DNA of 64,000 nt from Achromobacter veterisilvae. Lineage in GTDB: Bacteria; Pseudomonadota; Gammaproteobacteria; Burkholderiales; Burkholderiaceae_B. A program made the translations under genes and the position numbers. Numbering within the stretch: the first letter of the stretch is position 1; each line of letters opens with the position of its first letter. This document shows, one piece after another, positions 17,849 through 26,921 of this stretch. Below the pieces are notes generated by a model, which ran no database searches, was not told where the DNA came from, and worked only from the letters and a program-made list of their open reading frames with translations. Location of the stretch: NCBI RefSeq assembly GCF_900496975.1, contig NZ_UFQC01000018.1, positions 1 to 64,000 on the forward strand, given 5' to 3'.

Positions 17849-18636
17849 TAGAGATCCAGCAAATCAGCAAGCAGTACGGCGACAGCGTGGTCGTCGACGG
17901 CGTCACCCTGTCCCTGCCGGCGGGCGGCGTCACCGCCATCATCGGACCCAACGGCGCGGGCAAATCGACGCTGCTGTCCATGGTCAGCCGCCTGCTGCCC
18001 ATGTCCGCGGGCCGGGTGCTGGTCGACGGCCTGGACGTGACGAAGGCCGACAGCCGCGAGCTGGCGCGCCGCCTGTCCATCCTGCGGCAGGACAACCACC
18101 TGCCGCTGCGGCTGACGGTGAAAGACCTGGTGGCGTTCGGCCGCTATCCGCACACCGGCGGCCGCCTGACGCTGGACGACAAGGGCCACATCGACCGCGC
18201 CATCGCCTACCTGAACCTCGAGCCCCTGGCCGATCGCTACCTGGACGAGATGTCCGGCGGGCAGCGCCAGCGCGCCTTCGTCGCGATGGTGCTGTGCCAG
18301 GACACCCGCTACGTCCTGCTGGACGAGCCGCTGAACAGCCTGGACATGAAGCACGCCGTCGCCATGATGGGCACCCTGCGCCGGGCGGCCGACGAACTGG
18401 GCAAGACCGTGGTGCTGGTCCTGCACGACATCAATTTCGCGTCCACCTACGCGGACCGCATCGTCGCGATGCGGACGGGCCGCATCGCGCATCAGGGAAC
18501 GCCCGCCGAACTGGTGCGGGCGGAAGTCCTGAGCGAACTGTACGAACTGCCGATCGAGGTGCACGAGATCGGGGGCCGGCGCATCTGCGTGTATTACCGG
18601 CAGGCGGCGCTCAGCGCAGCGGCGATTCCCGGGTGA
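17845..18636 (+). CDS. Siderophore ABC transporter ATPase
   Basis: A 263-aa ATPase of the FepC/CeuD/YclP type with Walker A GPNGAGKST, signature MSGGQRQRAFVA, Walker B YVLLDEPLNSLD and H-loop VLHDINF. It couples ATP hydrolysis to import through the two permeases. It starts within an ATGA overlap with permease 2. Its 3' end overlaps the 3' end of the convergent thiM by 26 bases, so transcription from either side would produce antisense RNA to the other. Confidence 0.95.
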   Translation: MIEIQQISKQYGDSVVVDGVTLSLPAGGVTAIIGPNGAGKSTLLSMVSRLLPMSAGRVLVDGLDVTKADSRELARRLSILRQDNHLPLRLTVKDLVAFGRYPHTGGRLTLDDKGHIDRAIAYLNLEPLADRYLDEMSGGQRQRAFVAMVLCQDTRYVLLDEPLNSLDMKHAVAMMGTLRRAADELGKTVVLVLHDINFASTYADRIVAMRTGRIAHQGTPAELVRAEVLSELYELPIEVHEIGGRRICVYYRQAALSAAAIPG

Positions 18637-19432
18637 GGCTGTCGGCTTCCAGCGACGCCAGCGCGTCCAGGAACCGCCACGCGAACGATCCCGGCCCCTC
18701 GGCCAGGGCGCCGGCGCGCTGGCCGGCAAGCGCGAAACACGACAGGGCGGCCACGGCGGCGGCATAGGGATCGGTCCGCGACACCGCGGCGAACGCGCCG
18801 ACCGCCGCGGTCAGCGCGCAGCCCGTCGCGGTCACGCGCGGCATCAGCGCGGAGCCGCCCGCGATGCGAACCGAACGCGCGCCGTCCGTCACGAAATCCA
18901 CCTCGCCGGTGACGGCGACCACGGTGCGGCGAGCCTGCGCGATGGCGGTGGCGGACGCCTCGGCCTGCGCCACCGCGTTGCCGGAGTCCACGCCCTTGCC
19001 GGCGCTCTGGCCGCCGGCCAGCGCGATGATTTCGGAAGCGTTGCCCCGGACGATGGCGGGCCGCAGGTCCAGCAGTTGCGCGACCGCCGCGCGGCGGAAG
19101 GCCGTGGCGTGGTGCGCCACCGGGTCCAGCACCCAGGGCGTGCCGGCCCGGCCGGCGGCGCCGGCGGTCAGCAGCATGCTGTCCAGCCAGGGCGCCGACA
19201 GCGTTCCGATATTGATCACCACCGCGCCGCTCAGGCGGGCGAACTCCGGCGCTTCCTCGGCGGCGTGGACCATGGCGGGAGAAGCGCCGATGGCCAGCAG
19301 CGTGTTGGCCGCGTAGTTCATCGATACGAAATTGGTCAGGCACTGCACCAGGGGCGCGTCGCGGCGCACGGCCTCAAGCAGGTCTTGCGAGATCCGGGCC
19401 TGGGCGGCGTGGGAGAGAGGGCGGGCTTGCAT
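18611..19432 (-). CDS. thiM: Hydroxyethylthiazole kinase ThiM
   Basis: ThiM phosphorylates hydroxyethylthiazole in the thiamine salvage pathway in the cytoplasm. The 273-aa protein has the ribokinase-like fold with the hallmarks [26 protein letters not shown] near the N terminus (shown in part), [16 protein letters not shown], and the catalytic [10 protein letters not shown] region. I chose ATG 19432 with an AAGGA site upstream; an in-frame GTG at 19504 would sit close to the riboswitch. The gene is preceded by a TPP riboswitch, confirming the thiamine role, and stands alone without thiD or thiE beside it. Length is normal for the family. Confidence 0.95.
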   Translation of the reverse strand: MQARPLSHAAQARISQDLLEAVRRDAPLVQCLTNFVSMNYAANTLLAIGASPAMVHAAEEAPEFARLSGAVVINIGTLSAPWLDSMLLTAGAAGRAGTPWVLDPVAHHATAFRRAAVAQLLDLRPAIVRGNASEIIALAGGQSAGKGVDSGNAVAQAEASATAIAQARRTVVAVTGEVDFVTDGARSVRIAGGSALMPRVTATGCALTAAVGAFAAVSRTDPYAAAVAALSCFALAGQRAGALAEGPGSFAWRFLDALASLEADSLTRESPLR

Positions 19433-19523
19433 GCCGGGCGGTCCTTGCGGGAAGAACGCGCTGGCGGGGAGGGCGGCTGGGCGCGACGCCTGTGTGGCGT
19501 ACACGCTCGAGGCCGCGGCACCG

Positions 19524-19635
19524 TCCCTACGCCAGCGTTATCTGGATCAGGTTCGACGGGTCGCCGTGCACTGCGGGCCCGGTCCGGGCCCGCCAACGGA
19601 TTCTCAGCTTCTTGCCGAAGCTCCCCGGGTGGATT
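19524..19635 (-). promoter_or_regulatory. TPP riboswitch (THI box) controlling thiM
   Basis: Read on the minus strand the element contains GGGGAGC, then CTGAGA (19602-19607), and the second conserved block ACCTGATC...GATAACGC..GGCGTAGGGA ending at 19524. These are the two thiamine-pyrophosphate-binding halves of the THI box. The variable arm between them is a long 8-bp GC stem (19573-19580 with 19586-19593). The thiM start lies about 90 bases downstream. Thiamine pyrophosphate should repress expression; whether by termination or by hiding the ribosome site was not resolved. Confidence 0.93.
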
Positions 19636-19689
19636 TCCCGTATGTTCCGAGCGCGGGATGGGGTTGTCAAGTTCCCCCGGACGGGCCCA

Positions 19690-20160
19690 TCAGGCGCGAG
19701 ACGTGTCGAAGGCCAGCAGATTGCGCTTCACGAGGCTCAGCATGTCGGCCAACTGGTGGCGTTGGCCGGCGCTGAGCCCCTGCAGGATGGCTTCGCTCAT
19801 GACGTCGCTCTTGACGCGCATGCGTTCGATCATGGCGCGGCCTTCCGGCGTCAGCAGCACCAGCTTGGTGCGCCTGTCCTGTTCGTCCGCCCCCCGGCGC
19901 ACATAGCCCAGCGCTTCCAGGCGATCGACCAGGCCGCCGAGCGCGGCGCGGCCCAGGTCCAGCACGTCGGCCAGGTCGCTTTGCGACATGCCGTCGTGCC
20001 GCGACAGGTGCGCCATGACCCACCACTGCGACCGCGTGATGCCTTCGGGCTTCATGACTTCGTCGAAGACTTTGCGGCGCAACCTGGACACATCGTGCAT
20101 CAGGAAGCCCAGCCGCTGGTCCCAGTTTTCCTGCGCGGTATTGACTGCCTTGTCGGTCAT
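19690..20160 (-). CDS. MarR-family transcriptional regulator
   Basis: A 156-aa winged-helix repressor with the recognition helix in [25 protein letters not shown] and the wing [16 protein letters not shown]. It starts right after the stop of the upstream oxidoreductase (minus strand), so the two form one operon. The divergent CoA-ester operon starts beyond a palindromic site at 21211-21226, which this protein may bind to control both directions. The inducer could be an acyl-CoA, as for other MarR regulators of aromatic or acid catabolism; that is inference. Confidence 0.9.
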   Translation of the reverse strand: MTDKAVNTAQENWDQRLGFLMHDVSRLRRKVFDEVMKPEGITRSQWWVMAHLSRHDGMSQSDLADVLDLGRAALGGLVDRLEALGYVRRGADEQDRRTKLVLLTPEGRAMIERMRVKSDVMSEAILQGLSAGQRHQLADMLSLVKRNLLAFDTSRA

Positions 20161-21180
20161 TCAGGCATCCTCCAGCCGGATCAGGCGCTTGCCCATGTTC
20201 TTGCCTTGATAGAGATCGGCGATCGACCCCGGCGCGGCTTCGATGCCGTCCAGGATTTCTTCGCGAAAGCGCAGTTTCCCCTCGCGCACCAGCGGCGCCA
20301 GCGCAGCGACGGCTTCCTCGTAGCGGTGTTCATAATCCCACACCAGAAAGCCCTGCATGCGCGCCGCCTTGTTGAGCAGATGCCGTTCCACGCGCGGACC
20401 CGTCGGCCATGGATCCCAACTGGCCACGGACGCCGTGCCGCAGACGACGATACGGGCGTGCCGGTTGATCAGCGGGATCACCGCATCGCTGATGCGCCCG
20501 GCGGTATTGTCGAAATAGACGTCCACGCCGTCGGGGCAGGCCTGCGCCAACGCCTGCGCCAACTCGGGCGCATGATAATCCACCGCCGCGTCGAAGCCGA
20601 ATTCCTCCACGCACAGCCGCGTCTTGGCCGCGCCGCCCGCGATGCCCACGGCCCTGCACCCCAGGTGGCGCGCCAGTTGCCCCGCGACCGAGCCGACGGC
20701 GCCCGCGGCGGTGGAGACGACCACGGTCTGTCCGGCCCGAGGTTCGCCGCAGGCGTTCAGCGCGAAGTAGGCGGTGACGCCGTTCAGGCCCAGCACGCCC
20801 AGCGACAGCGACAGCGGCAAGTCGGTCTCCAGCACGCGCCGCCGGATCGCCCGTCCGTCGGTCACGGCATAGTCCTGCCAGCCCAGCATGCCCATCACCA
20901 GGCAGCCTTCGGGATAGCGCGGATTGCGCGATGCGACGACCCGTCCGGCCGCGAACGAGCGCATGACCTCGCCGATGGCCACGGGGTCCGAGTAGTTGGC
21001 GGCGGCATTGACCCAACCGCGCATGGCCGGATCCACCGACAGGTACAGGTTCCTGACCAGGACTTCGCCTTCCTTCGGTTCCGGCACCGGCGCGGTGCGG
21101 ATATCGAAGTGCGCGGCCTGCGGAATGCCCAGCGGCCTTTCTTTCAAGACGACCTGCCGATTCACCAGATTCCCGGTCAT
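20161..21180 (-). CDS. NADP-dependent oxidoreductase, CurA/PTGR-like
   Basis: A 339-aa zinc-free medium-chain reductase. These enzymes reduce the double bond of alpha,beta-unsaturated ketones and aldehydes using NADPH. It shows the [11 protein letters not shown] motif near the N terminus, the [12 protein letters not shown] segment, a nucleotide-binding [16 protein letters not shown] loop and [14 protein letters not shown] 21180 has GGAGAC upstream; nine extra residues from 21207 are less likely. It is expressed with the MarR gene and may detoxify or redirect an enoyl intermediate of the adjacent pathway. Confidence 0.9.
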   Translation of the reverse strand: MTGNLVNRQVVLKERPLGIPQAAHFDIRTAPVPEPKEGEVLVRNLYLSVDPAMRGWVNAAANYSDPVAIGEVMRSFAAGRVVASRNPRYPEGCLVMGMLGWQDYAVTDGRAIRRRVLETDLPLSLSLGVLGLNGVTAYFALNACGEPRAGQTVVVSTAAGAVGSVAGQLARHLGCRAVGIAGGAAKTRLCVEEFGFDAAVDYHAPELAQALAQACPDGVDVYFDNTAGRISDAVIPLINRHARIVVCGTASVASWDPWPTGPRVERHLLNKAARMQGFLVWDYEHRYEEAVAALAPLVREGKLRFREEILDGIEAAPGSIADLYQGKNMGKRLIRLEDA

Positions 21181-21210
21181 TGCTTGTCTCCTTGGGGTTG
21201 TTCCCAATAT

Positions 21211-21226
21211 TGTATGGATGCATACA
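21211..21226. promoter_or_regulatory. Candidate MarR operator in divergent promoter
   Basis: TGTATG-GATG-CATACA is a perfect 6-4-6 inverted repeat in the 138-base gap between the oxidoreductase-MarR operon and the CoA-ester operon. Size and placement suit a MarR dimer. Confidence 0.5.
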
Positions 21227-21318
21227 GTATGTTAGCGTTCATTTTAACGCGGCCGGCCGGGATGTCCATGGCCAGGCGGGACAAAAGTTCCACGACGCGG
21301 CGCCAAGGAGACACGACG

Positions 21319-21771
21319 ATGGCAGGGTTGTACTTCGAGCAGTTCCAGGTCGGGCAATGCTTCCGGCATGACGTGCGGCGTACGGTCACCGAGACCGACA
21401 ACGTCCTCTTTTCCTCCATGACCATGAATCCCGCCGCCATCCATCTGGACGCGGAATACGCCAAGACCACCGAGTTCGGCCGTCCGCTGGTGAACAGCGC
21501 GTTCACGCTGGGCCTGATGGTCGGCATTTCCGTGGGCGACACCACGCTCGGCACCACGGTGGGCAACCTGGGGTGGGACGAGGTGCGCTTTCCCGGCCCC
21601 GTGTTCGCCGGCGACACCTTGCGGGTGGAAACGGAGGTGCTGGAACTGCGCGACAGCCGTTCGCGTCCGCAGAACGGCATCGTGGTGTTCGGCCATAGCG
21701 CCTACAACCAGCGAGACGAACTGGTCGCCAGTTGCCGCCGCGTGGCGCTGATGCTGCGCCAGGCCGCCTGA
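21319..21771 (+). CDS. MaoC-like (hot-dog) acyl-CoA hydratase
   Basis: A 150-aa hot-dog-fold hydratase/dehydratase. The catalytic signature of the R-hydratase group is present as [11 protein letters not shown] (about residues 36-46), followed by GRPLVNSAF. Members act on enoyl-CoA substrates such as itaconyl-, mesaconyl- or methylmalyl-CoA. ATG 21319 follows a clean AAGGAG site. It opens a seven-gene operon with a CoA transferase and a CitE-like lyase. That trio corresponds in enzyme type to itaconate CoA-transferase, itaconyl-CoA hydratase and citramalyl-CoA lyase. The true substrate is not shown by sequence. Confidence 0.88.
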   Translation: MAGLYFEQFQVGQCFRHDVRRTVTETDNVLFSSMTMNPAAIHLDAEYAKTTEFGRPLVNSAFTLGLMVGISVGDTTLGTTVGNLGWDEVRFPGPVFAGDTLRVETEVLELRDSRSRPQNGIVVFGHSAYNQRDELVASCRRVALMLRQAA

Positions 21772-21820
21772 AGCCGCCGGCCGGCTTGCGCCGATTTTTC
21801 CTTCATTCGAAAGGCAGCCC

Positions 21821-22987
21821 ATGGATTTCGCGCTTACCGACGAGCAGATCGCCATCCGCCACGCCGTACAGGATTTGTGCGCCGGATTCGACGACGATTA
21901 CTGGACCCGCAAGGACAGGGAAGGCGGTTTCCCCGAGGACTTCTACCGCGCCATGGCGGGCGCCGGCTGGCTGGGCGTGGCCATGCCGGCCGAATACGGG
22001 GGGGCGGGCCTGGGCATCCAGGAAGCCGCGCTGATGATGGAGACCGTGGCCGCTTCCGGAGCGGGCATGGCCGGCGCGTCCTCCATCCACATGAACGTGT
22101 TCGGGCTGCATCCGGTGGTGGTGCACGGCAGCGACGCGCAACGCGCGCGCTGGCTGCCGCCCATCATCAGCGGCGAGCAGAAAGCCTGCTTCGGCGTGAC
22201 CGAGCCGAATACCGGCCTGAACACGCTCAAGCTGCGCACCCTGGCCGTGCGCCGCGGCGACCGCTACGTGGTCAATGGCCAGAAGATCTGGATATCGACG
22301 GCGCAGGTGGCCAGCAAGATTCTGCTGCTGGCGCGCACGACGCCGCTGGACCAGGTGACCGGGCCGACTCAGGGCCTGAGCCTGTTCTACACCGACCTGG
22401 ACCGCAGCCGCGTCAGCGTGCGCGAAATCGAAAAGCTGGGGCGCAAGGCCGTCGATTCCAACGAGCTGTTCATCGACGGCCTGGAGGTGCCGGTCGAAGA
22501 CCGCATCGGCGAGGAAGGCAAGGGCTTTTCCTACATCCTGCACGGCCTGAATCCCGAGCGGGTCCTGCTGGCGGCCGAGGCGACCGGGCTGGGGCGGGCG
22601 GCCTTGCGCCGGGCCGCCGCCTACGCCGGCGAGCGGATCGTGTTCGACCGGCCCATCGGCCAGAACCAGGGCGTGCAGCATCCGCTGGCCGAACGCTGGG
22701 TGGAGCTGGAGGCGGCCGAGCTGCTGTACCGCCGCGCCGCCTGGCTGTACGACCAGGGACAGCCCTGCGGCGCCGAGGCCAACGCGGCCAAGTTCTTCTG
22801 CGCCGAGGCGGGCTTCCGCGCCTGCGAGACGGCGGTGCTGACCCATGGCGGCATGGGCTACGCGAAGGAATACCACGTCGAACGGTATTTCCGCGAGGCC
22901 ATGCTGCCGCGCATTGCGCCGGTCTCGCCGCAATTGATTCTTTGCTACATCGCCGAAAAAGTACTGGGCCTGCCCAAATCGTATTGA
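21821..22987 (+). CDS. Acyl-CoA dehydrogenase
   Basis: A 388-aa FAD-dependent dehydrogenase that introduces the alpha-beta double bond in acyl-CoA and passes electrons to ETF. It has the N-terminal helical domain, the substrate/FAD segment FGVTEPNTGLNT, and the C-terminal HGGMGYAKEYHVERYFRE. It follows the MaoC gene by 49 bases and precedes the BKACE gene by 10. Within the operon it could feed an enoyl-CoA to the hydratases. Its specificity is unknown; short branched or dicarboxylic acyl-CoA is plausible. Confidence 0.92.
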   Translation: MDFALTDEQIAIRHAVQDLCAGFDDDYWTRKDREGGFPEDFYRAMAGAGWLGVAMPAEYGGAGLGIQEAALMMETVAASGAGMAGASSIHMNVFGLHPVVVHGSDAQRARWLPPIISGEQKACFGVTEPNTGLNTLKLRTLAVRRGDRYVVNGQKIWISTAQVASKILLLARTTPLDQVTGPTQGLSLFYTDLDRSRVSVREIEKLGRKAVDSNELFIDGLEVPVEDRIGEEGKGFSYILHGLNPERVLLAAEATGLGRAALRRAAAYAGERIVFDRPIGQNQGVQHPLAERWVELEAAELLYRRAAWLYDQGQPCGAEANAAKFFCAEAGFRACETAVLTHGGMGYAKEYHVERYFREAMLPRIAPVSPQLILCYIAEKVLGLPKSY

Positions 22988-22997
22988 GGAGACAAGC

Positions 22998-23930
22998 ATG
23001 CGCAAATCCCCCAAAGTCATCATCACCTGCGCCGTCACCGGCTCGATCCACACGCCGTCGATGTCGCCCTACCTGCCCATCACGCCCAGGCAGATCGCGG
23101 ACGACGCGGTAGCGGCCGCCGAGGCCGGAGCCGCCATGCTGCACTTGCACGCGCGCGATCCGGAGACCGGCAGGCCCGACCAGGATCCGAAGCTGTTCGC
23201 CCAGTTCCTGCCCGAGATCAAGGCCCGCAGCAACGCCATCCTGAACATCACCACGGGGGGCGGCCTGGGCATGTCGCTGGACCAGCGGCTGGCGCCGGCC
23301 AAATGGGCGCAGCCCGAGGTCGCGTCCATGAACATGGGATCGCTCAATTTCAATATCGCGGGTGCCGGCGACCGCGTCAGCGAATTCAAGTTCGATTGGG
23401 AAAAGCCCTATCTGGAGATGACGCGGGATTTCATTCTGTCGAACACGTTCGCGCAGATCGACCGAGGCCTGCGCGAACTGTCGGACCTGGGCACGCGATT
23501 CGAGTTCGAATGCTATGACGTCGGCCATCTGTACAACCTGGCGCACTTCGTCGACCGCGGCCTGGCCAAGCCTCCGTTCTTCCTGCAGTGCATTTTCGGC
23601 ATCCTGGGCGGCATAGGCGCCGACCACGAGAACTTGCTGCACATGCGCACCATCGCCGATCGCCTGTTCGGCGATGACTATTACCTGTCGGTGCTGGCCG
23701 CGGGCCGCCACCAGATGCCGTTCGTCACCGCCAGCGCGCTATTGGGCGGAAACGTGCGCGTGGGGCTGGAAGACAGCCTGTACGCGGGCCGCGGCAAGTT
23801 GGCCACGTCCAACGCCGAACAGGTCGCGAAGATCCGCCGCATCCTGGAAGAGCTGTCGCTTGAAATCGCGACGCCCGACGAGGCGCGGGCCATGATTCAA
23901 ACCAAGGGCGGCGACAACGTCGCTTTTTGA
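22998..23930 (+). CDS. BKACE (DUF849) beta-keto acid cleavage enzyme
   Basis: A 310-aa TIM-barrel zinc enzyme of the family that includes 3-keto-5-aminohexanoate cleavage enzyme (Kce). It condenses a beta-keto acid with acetyl-CoA and splits it to acetoacetate plus a new CoA ester. The zinc ligands are in MLHLHARDP (about residues 44-52), and GHLYNLAHF and GLEDSLYAGRGKLATSN are family blocks near the active site. It is tightly packed in the operon (10 bases after the dehydrogenase). BKACE specificity varies widely, so its keto acid is not predictable here. It is the element that sets this operon apart from a standard itaconate module. Confidence 0.92.
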   Translation: MRKSPKVIITCAVTGSIHTPSMSPYLPITPRQIADDAVAAAEAGAAMLHLHARDPETGRPDQDPKLFAQFLPEIKARSNAILNITTGGGLGMSLDQRLAPAKWAQPEVASMNMGSLNFNIAGAGDRVSEFKFDWEKPYLEMTRDFILSNTFAQIDRGLRELSDLGTRFEFECYDVGHLYNLAHFVDRGLAKPPFFLQCIFGILGGIGADHENLLHMRTIADRLFGDDYYLSVLAAGRHQMPFVTASALLGGNVRVGLEDSLYAGRGKLATSNAEQVAKIRRILEELSLEIATPDEARAMIQTKGGDNVAF

Positions 23931-23962
23931 GCGCCGCGAGGCGCGCGCAGGAGACGGATGCA

Positions 23963-25171
23963 ATGGATGCCTTGCAAGGGTTGAGGGTGGTGGATTTTTC
24001 CAAGGTGCTGGCCGGCCCCTTGTGCACGCAGTATCTGGGCGACATGGGGGCGGAGGTCATCAAGGTGGAGCCGCTCAAGGGGGACGACACACGCCGCTGG
24101 CCGCCGTTCCGGAAAGACGACGGCACGGTGTTCCTGAGCGTGAATCGCAACAAGCGCAGCGTGGCGCTGGACCTGAAATCGCCCGAGGGCCGCGAAGCGG
24201 CGCAGCGGCTGATCGCCACGGCGGACATCGTGGTGGAGAGTTTCGGCCCCGGGGTGGCGGCACGGTTGGGTATCGATTACGACAGCGCGGCGGCGCTGCG
24301 CCCGGACGTGGTCTATTGCAGTATCTCCGGCTTCGGCAGCAAAGGGCCGCTGAACAAGGGCAAGGGCTACGACGTCATCCTGCAGGCATTCTGCGGCATG
24401 ATGTCCATCACGGGAGAAGAAGACGGGCCGGCGGTCCGCAGCCCGATCTCGCCCATCGACCAGGCCACGGGCATGCACGCCGCCACCGGGATCCTGGCTG
24501 CGGTAGTGCGCAAGCTGCGCACAGGCAAGGGCTGCAAGGTCGAGGCGTCGCTGTTCGATACGGCGGTCGGGTTCATGGGCTACGTGATGCAAAGCTACTG
24601 GGAGCGTGGCAGCGAGCCGCGCCGCTGGGGCTCGGCCCATGAGTCCCTGTGCCCGTATCAGGTGTTCGAGGCCAGCGACCGCCCCTTGCTGCTGGGTGTC
24701 GCGAACGATTCGCTGTGGCGCGCCTTCTGCGACGAGGCCGGCAGGCCCGGCTTGGCGGATGACCCGCGCTATGCCACCAACGCGGACCGGGTGCACAACC
24801 GCCGGGAAGTGCTGGAGCTGGTGTCGGAGATCATGCGCGGCGACGACCGGGACGCCTGGATCCGGCGGCTGGCGCGCGCCGGCATTCCCTGCGCGCCCAT
24901 CCAGGGCGTGGGCGAACTGCTGGCGCACGAGCACATGGCCGCCAGTGAAATGATCCATCGCTTCGCCGATTCGGCGCACGGCGAATTGAACGTGGTGTCG
25001 CAACCGCTGCGTTTCGACGGCCAGCGGCCCAGACCGGTATCGCCGCCGCCCAGAGTGGGCGAGCACACGGGGCAAGTGTTGGCCGAGCTGGGCTACGGTC
25101 CGGCCGCCATCGGCCGCTACCTGGACGCGCTGGCGCCGCGGGCCGGCGCGGCGCCAGGGAAGGAGGCCTGA
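23963..25171 (+). CDS. CaiB/BaiF-family (class III) CoA transferase
   Basis: A 402-aa CoA transferase that activates a carboxylic acid with CoA from a donor such as succinyl-CoA. The motif LRVVDFSKVLAGPL at the N terminus, GADVIKVEP-type segment (here GAEVIKVEP) and the catalytic aspartate in SPIDQATGMHAA mark the family. ATG 23963 has GGAGAC upstream; an earlier frame opening at 23927 overlaps the BKACE stop and is less likely. It is the probable entry enzyme of the operon, making the CoA ester that the other enzymes process. Confidence 0.92.
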   Translation: MDALQGLRVVDFSKVLAGPLCTQYLGDMGAEVIKVEPLKGDDTRRWPPFRKDDGTVFLSVNRNKRSVALDLKSPEGREAAQRLIATADIVVESFGPGVAARLGIDYDSAAALRPDVVYCSISGFGSKGPLNKGKGYDVILQAFCGMMSITGEEDGPAVRSPISPIDQATGMHAATGILAAVVRKLRTGKGCKVEASLFDTAVGFMGYVMQSYWERGSEPRRWGSAHESLCPYQVFEASDRPLLLGVANDSLWRAFCDEAGRPGLADDPRYATNADRVHNRREVLELVSEIMRGDDRDAWIRRLARAGIPCAPIQGVGELLAHEHMAASEMIHRFADSAHGELNVVSQPLRFDGQRPRPVSPPPRVGEHTGQVLAELGYGPAAIGRYLDALAPRAGAAPGKEA

Positions 25172-25172
25172 G

Positions 25173-25946
25173 ATGTCCATCGATTTTCAAGAACAGGACG
25201 GCGTGGCGCTGATCACCATCAACCGCCCCGAGAAAAGCAATGCGCTGGACCGCGAGCACTATGACGCCTTGTCCGAGGCCTGGCGCCGGGTCCGCGACGA
25301 CGACGCGATCCGCGTGGCGGTTATCACCGGAGCGGGAGACCGGGCCTTTTGCGCCGGCGCGGACCTGAAGTCGTTCGTCGGAGCGCCGCCGAGTCTGGCG
25401 GCGCTGATGCACACGCAGCAGGGCCAACTGCTGAACCGCGGGCTGGAAGTGTGGAAACCCGTCGTCGCCGCGGTCAACGGGCACTGCCTGGGAGGCGGCA
25501 TGACGCTGCTGTTGGCCACCGACCTGCGGGTGTGCGTGCCCACGGCCACCTTCGGCCTGACGGAAGTCCAGCGCGGCGTCTTTCCGGCCAATGGCGGTAC
25601 CCAGCGCGTGGCCCAGCAATTGCCGCATGCCATCGCCATGGAAATGCTGCTGCTGGGCGATGCCTTCGACGCCGACGCCGCCAACCGCTGGGGCCTGGTG
25701 AACCGGGTCGTGCCGCGCGAGGAACTGCTGCCGGCGGCCATGGCGTATGCGCGCAGGCTAGCCGCCAATGCGCCGCTCGCGGTGCAGGCGGCCAAGGAAC
25801 TGGCTTTGCGCAGCCGCGACGCCGACCTGGCGACGGGCCTGCGGCTGGAACAGTTGTTCCTGCGCTTGTTGCAGGACTCGCAGGATGTCGCCGAAGGTAC
25901 GCGGGCATTCGCCGAACGGCGCGCCCCGAGATTTCAAGGACAGTGA
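25173..25946 (+). CDS. Enoyl-CoA hydratase/isomerase family protein
   Basis: A 257-aa crotonase-fold enzyme. The oxyanion-hole segments are FCAGADLKSF and NGHCLGGGMTLLL; an acidic residue lies in LTEVQRGVFPANGGT, at the usual catalytic position. It starts one base after the CoA transferase stop, with AAGGAGG as ribosome site. It is the second hydratase type in the operon after MaoC, which suggests either two successive hydration steps or opposite stereochemistry. Exact reaction unknown. Confidence 0.92.
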   Translation: MSIDFQEQDGVALITINRPEKSNALDREHYDALSEAWRRVRDDDAIRVAVITGAGDRAFCAGADLKSFVGAPPSLAALMHTQQGQLLNRGLEVWKPVVAAVNGHCLGGGMTLLLATDLRVCVPTATFGLTEVQRGVFPANGGTQRVAQQLPHAIAMEMLLLGDAFDADAANRWGLVNRVVPREELLPAAMAYARRLAANAPLAVQAAKELALRSRDADLATGLRLEQLFLRLLQDSQDVAEGTRAFAERRAPRFQGQ

Positions 25947-25957
25947 GGAGCAAGAAA

Positions 25958-26833
25958 ATGGCATTGAGATCGATGTTGTTCGTCCCCGGGGATAGCGAGC
26001 GCAAATTGGCCAAGGCCCCGGCCGCCGGCGCCGACGCCCTGATCCTGGACCTGGAGGATGCGGTGGACGCGGCGCGGCTGCCGGCGGCGCGCGTCATCGT
26101 GAGGGAATACCTGGCGGCGCGTCCCGCGTCGGGCCCGGAACTGTGGGTGCGCATCAACCCCCTGGATTCGGGCCTGGCGCTGGACGACCTGGCGGCGGTG
26201 GTGAGGTCGGCGCCCGACGCCATTCTGCTGCCGAAAGGCCAGGGCGCGCAGGCCATCGTCACGCTGGACCATTACCTCACCGCGCTGGAAGCGCGCGAAG
26301 GCCTGGAGCCCGGCGCCATCGGCATCATGCCGGTTGCCACCGAGACCGCGGGCGCCATGTTCAACCTGGGCGGCTATGCGGATTGCAGCCCGCGCTTGCG
26401 CGGGCTGACCTGGGGGGCGGAAGACCTGGCCGCGGTGCTCGGAGCGGCCAGCAATCGGCGCGAAGACGGCGAGTACGACTTTACGTATCAGCTTGCGCGC
26501 TCTCTCTGCCTGCTGGGCGCCACCGCGGCAGGCGTGCCCGCCATCGACACGATATGGGGCAATTTCCGGGATACGGAAGGCCTGCGCAAGGACGCGGCGC
26601 GGGCGCGGCGCGCCGGCTTCACCGGCAAGATCGCGATCCATCCGGACCAGGTGGCCGCCATCAATGAGGCATTCACGCCCGATCCCGCGGATGTCGAGCG
26701 CGCGCGCCGTATTGTCCAGGCGTTCGAGCAGGCGCCCGGGGCCGGCACGCTGCAACTGGACGGAGAAATGTTGGACCGCCCGCATCTGAAGCAGGCGATG
26801 CGCATTCTGGCCAGCGTCCCGGCCGCAGGCTGA
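25958..26833 (+). CDS. CitE-like / HpcH-HpaI CoA-ester lyase
   Basis: A 291-aa TIM-barrel lyase. The motifs RSMLFVPGDSERKLAKA, ILDLEDAV, a PVATETAGAMFNL segment and LTWGAEDLAAVLG place it with malyl-, citramalyl- and methylmalyl-CoA lyases. It is not a citrate lyase subunit, as citD, citF and citC are absent. In this operon it probably cleaves a 3-hydroxyacyl-CoA to acetyl-CoA or propionyl-CoA plus an oxo acid (pyruvate or glyoxylate). ATG 25958 is preceded by GAGGAG. Confidence 0.92.
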   Translation: MALRSMLFVPGDSERKLAKAPAAGADALILDLEDAVDAARLPAARVIVREYLAARPASGPELWVRINPLDSGLALDDLAAVVRSAPDAILLPKGQGAQAIVTLDHYLTALEAREGLEPGAIGIMPVATETAGAMFNLGGYADCSPRLRGLTWGAEDLAAVLGAASNRREDGEYDFTYQLARSLCLLGATAAGVPAIDTIWGNFRDTEGLRKDAARARRAGFTGKIAIHPDQVAAINEAFTPDPADVERARRIVQAFEQAPGAGTLQLDGEMLDRPHLKQAMRILASVPAAG

Positions 26834-26921
26834 ACCCGCTGGGGCGGGACCGACGAAGGTCCTGTCCCGAGCCCACGGCGACCGTCCGGAACAAGGCCGG
26901 CGCCTCTTCAAGGAGAGAGAC

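Noticed and set aside
25958..26833. Citrate lyase beta subunit
   Set aside because: No acyl carrier or alpha subunit genes; the operon context fits a CoA-ester lyase.
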